From positions 277,667-341,666 of the forward strand of contig CBDFHW010000034.1 of NCBI GenBank assembly GCA_965247815.1: DNA of 64,000 nt. Reading direction: 5' to 3'. Under the pieces are notes generated by a model. That model had not been told where the DNA came from, did not search any database, and was given only the letters and a program-made list of their open reading frames with translations. The position numbers and the translations under genes are program-made. Source of the DNA: CBDAQA01 sp965247815. Its GTDB lineage: Bacteria > Planctomycetota > Phycisphaerae > Tepidisphaerales > Tepidisphaeraceae. Positions 63,188 to 64,000 of this stretch are shown here, piece after piece (position 1 is the first letter of the stretch; the number at the start of each line of letters is the position of its first letter).

Positions 63188-64000
63188 ATGAGCCAAGTGT
63201 TGTTGTCAAAGCTGAACGCCGTCCGCCGGAAGCACGCGGCGGTTTCATTTTCGTCGGCCGTTGTGGGCGTGTCGGCGATGCTGGTGTTGTGCCTCGCCTT
63301 GGGAATGCTGCTGGATCGGTGGCTGGAACTGGCGTACTTCTGGCGGGCGGTGTTGCTGTCGATTGATCTCGCGGCGGCGGTCCCTTGCTGGTTTGGTACG
63401 GATTGTTACCCGTCGTTCGCGGGCCGGACGTGGAGCAGGCGGCGTTGTGGGTCGAGCGCGACGAGCCCGGTTTTCGAAGCCGATTAATTTCGGCGATTCA
63501 ATTCGCGAACCCGAATGTCGTGCTGGCCGGCGCTTCACCGGCGATGGTCCGGCAACTGGTGCTTGAAACCGAGACCCTGGCCGCGACGGTCGACTTTACC
63601 CGGGTGGTACGCACCGAACGACTGACTCGCTTGGGCATGCTCGCGACGATCGCCGTGTTGGTCGTGCTGGGCGGCAGTGTGTACGCGGGGTCGCAGAGCG
63701 TTGCATTGTTGAAGCGGGCGCTGCTCGTGCCGAACGTCGTCATGCCGAGGCGCACGTGGATCGATTGCGTCACGCAGAACATTACCATCGCGAAGGGGGA
63801 CCCGGTCGCGATCACCGTCGACGCGGGTGGGGTGATCCCGGCAGCCGGGGTGCTCGAGCTGCGGTCCGATTCCGGGGCGGCGAGCAGTCTGTCGCTCGAC
63901 CCGCAACCCGGTCACCCGGCCCGGGTTCGTCCGAACGATCGACAATGTGCAGGATTCGTTTCAATACACCGTCTTGTTAGGCGACAATCGCAGCGAGACG
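63188..64000 (+). CDS. Planctomycete DUF4175-like membrane protein, 5' part, with two frameshifts
   Basis: Starts MSQVLLSKLNAVRRKHAAVS and has one hydrophobic pair (VVGVSAMLVLCLALGMLLDR, WRAVLLSIDLAAAV). Near 63382-63384 (a CCC run) the continuation moves to another frame: LLVWYGLLPVVRGPDVEQAA, FRSRLISAIQFANPN, LATIAVLVVLGGSVYAGSQS, and then VPNVVMPRRTWIDCVTQ. Near 63923-63925 (a GGG run) it returns to the first frame as FVRTIDNVQDSFQYTVLLGD. One extra C and one fewer G give a single continuous protein. The layout (N-terminal double anchor, then a long periplasmic part) matches DUF4175-type proteins found with BatA-like genes. Continues past the window. Confidence 0.65.

Overview
The window looks like chromosomal DNA of a GC-rich planctomycete, most likely class Phycisphaerae (Tepidisphaera/Humisphaera-like). 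The main clues are extracellular proteins that open with the planctomycete N-terminal LEPR-type motif (LESRRLLSG, LEPLEPR, LEPLENR), PEP-CTERM tails with a dockerin-like segment, delta-60 repeat proteins, a DUF6785-type membrane protein and a planctomycete-style IS200-like (RAYT) transposase. The taxonomic call is inference from protein families; no rRNA gene is present.

Layout. 1-11.5 kb is mostly housekeeping: an epimerase, uvrC, tyrA, accA, recR and gcvP, with two toxin-antitoxin modules between them (MNT/HEPN, and ParD with a frameshifted ParE). An intact ISKra4-type element (11509-13031, perfect inverted repeats, 9-bp target duplication) lies just after gcvP. 13-21 kb holds a Uma2 protein, a B12-binding radical SAM protein, a run of envelope lipoproteins that resembles a split TolB-like module, and a XerC-type recombinase. 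21.3-24 kb is a REP/RAYT unit: two related long palindromes flank a single-domain HUH transposase whose 3' end was hit by a 1239-bp IS3 element. 24-41 kb carries aspartate kinase, a LEPR/CARDB surface protein, an esterase, the GDP-fucose genes (gmd, fcl and a truncated glycosyltransferase), a giant AsmA-like protein, a GNAT enzyme, a DUF6785 membrane protein, a metallophosphoesterase and a GH115 glucuronidase. A tRNA-Tyr at 41.4 kb borders a nested pair of insertion sequences: an IS256 element inside a decayed IS407-type IS3 element. 44.4-45.4 kb is an AT-richer, nearly gene-free stretch. 45.4-57 kb encodes a dockerin/PEP-CTERM protein, an OMPLA phospholipase, a pseudo-receiver, an AI-2E transporter, a second PEP-CTERM protein, DUF2585, AIM24, YebC and a 901-aa TPR lipoprotein. 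57-63 kb holds two tandem delta-60 repeat paralogues, and the window ends inside a membrane protein gene.

The genes suggest a polysaccharide-degrading heterotroph with an elaborate outer surface: LEPR, PEP-CTERM and dockerin proteins, lipoproteins, OMPLA, GDP-fucose and GH115. Mobile DNA is prominent: three insertion sequences with visible ends, a RAYT and several families of REP-like hairpins. Several genes carry single-base frameshifts, at least three of them at short C or G runs, so either assembly errors or recent decay must be considered.
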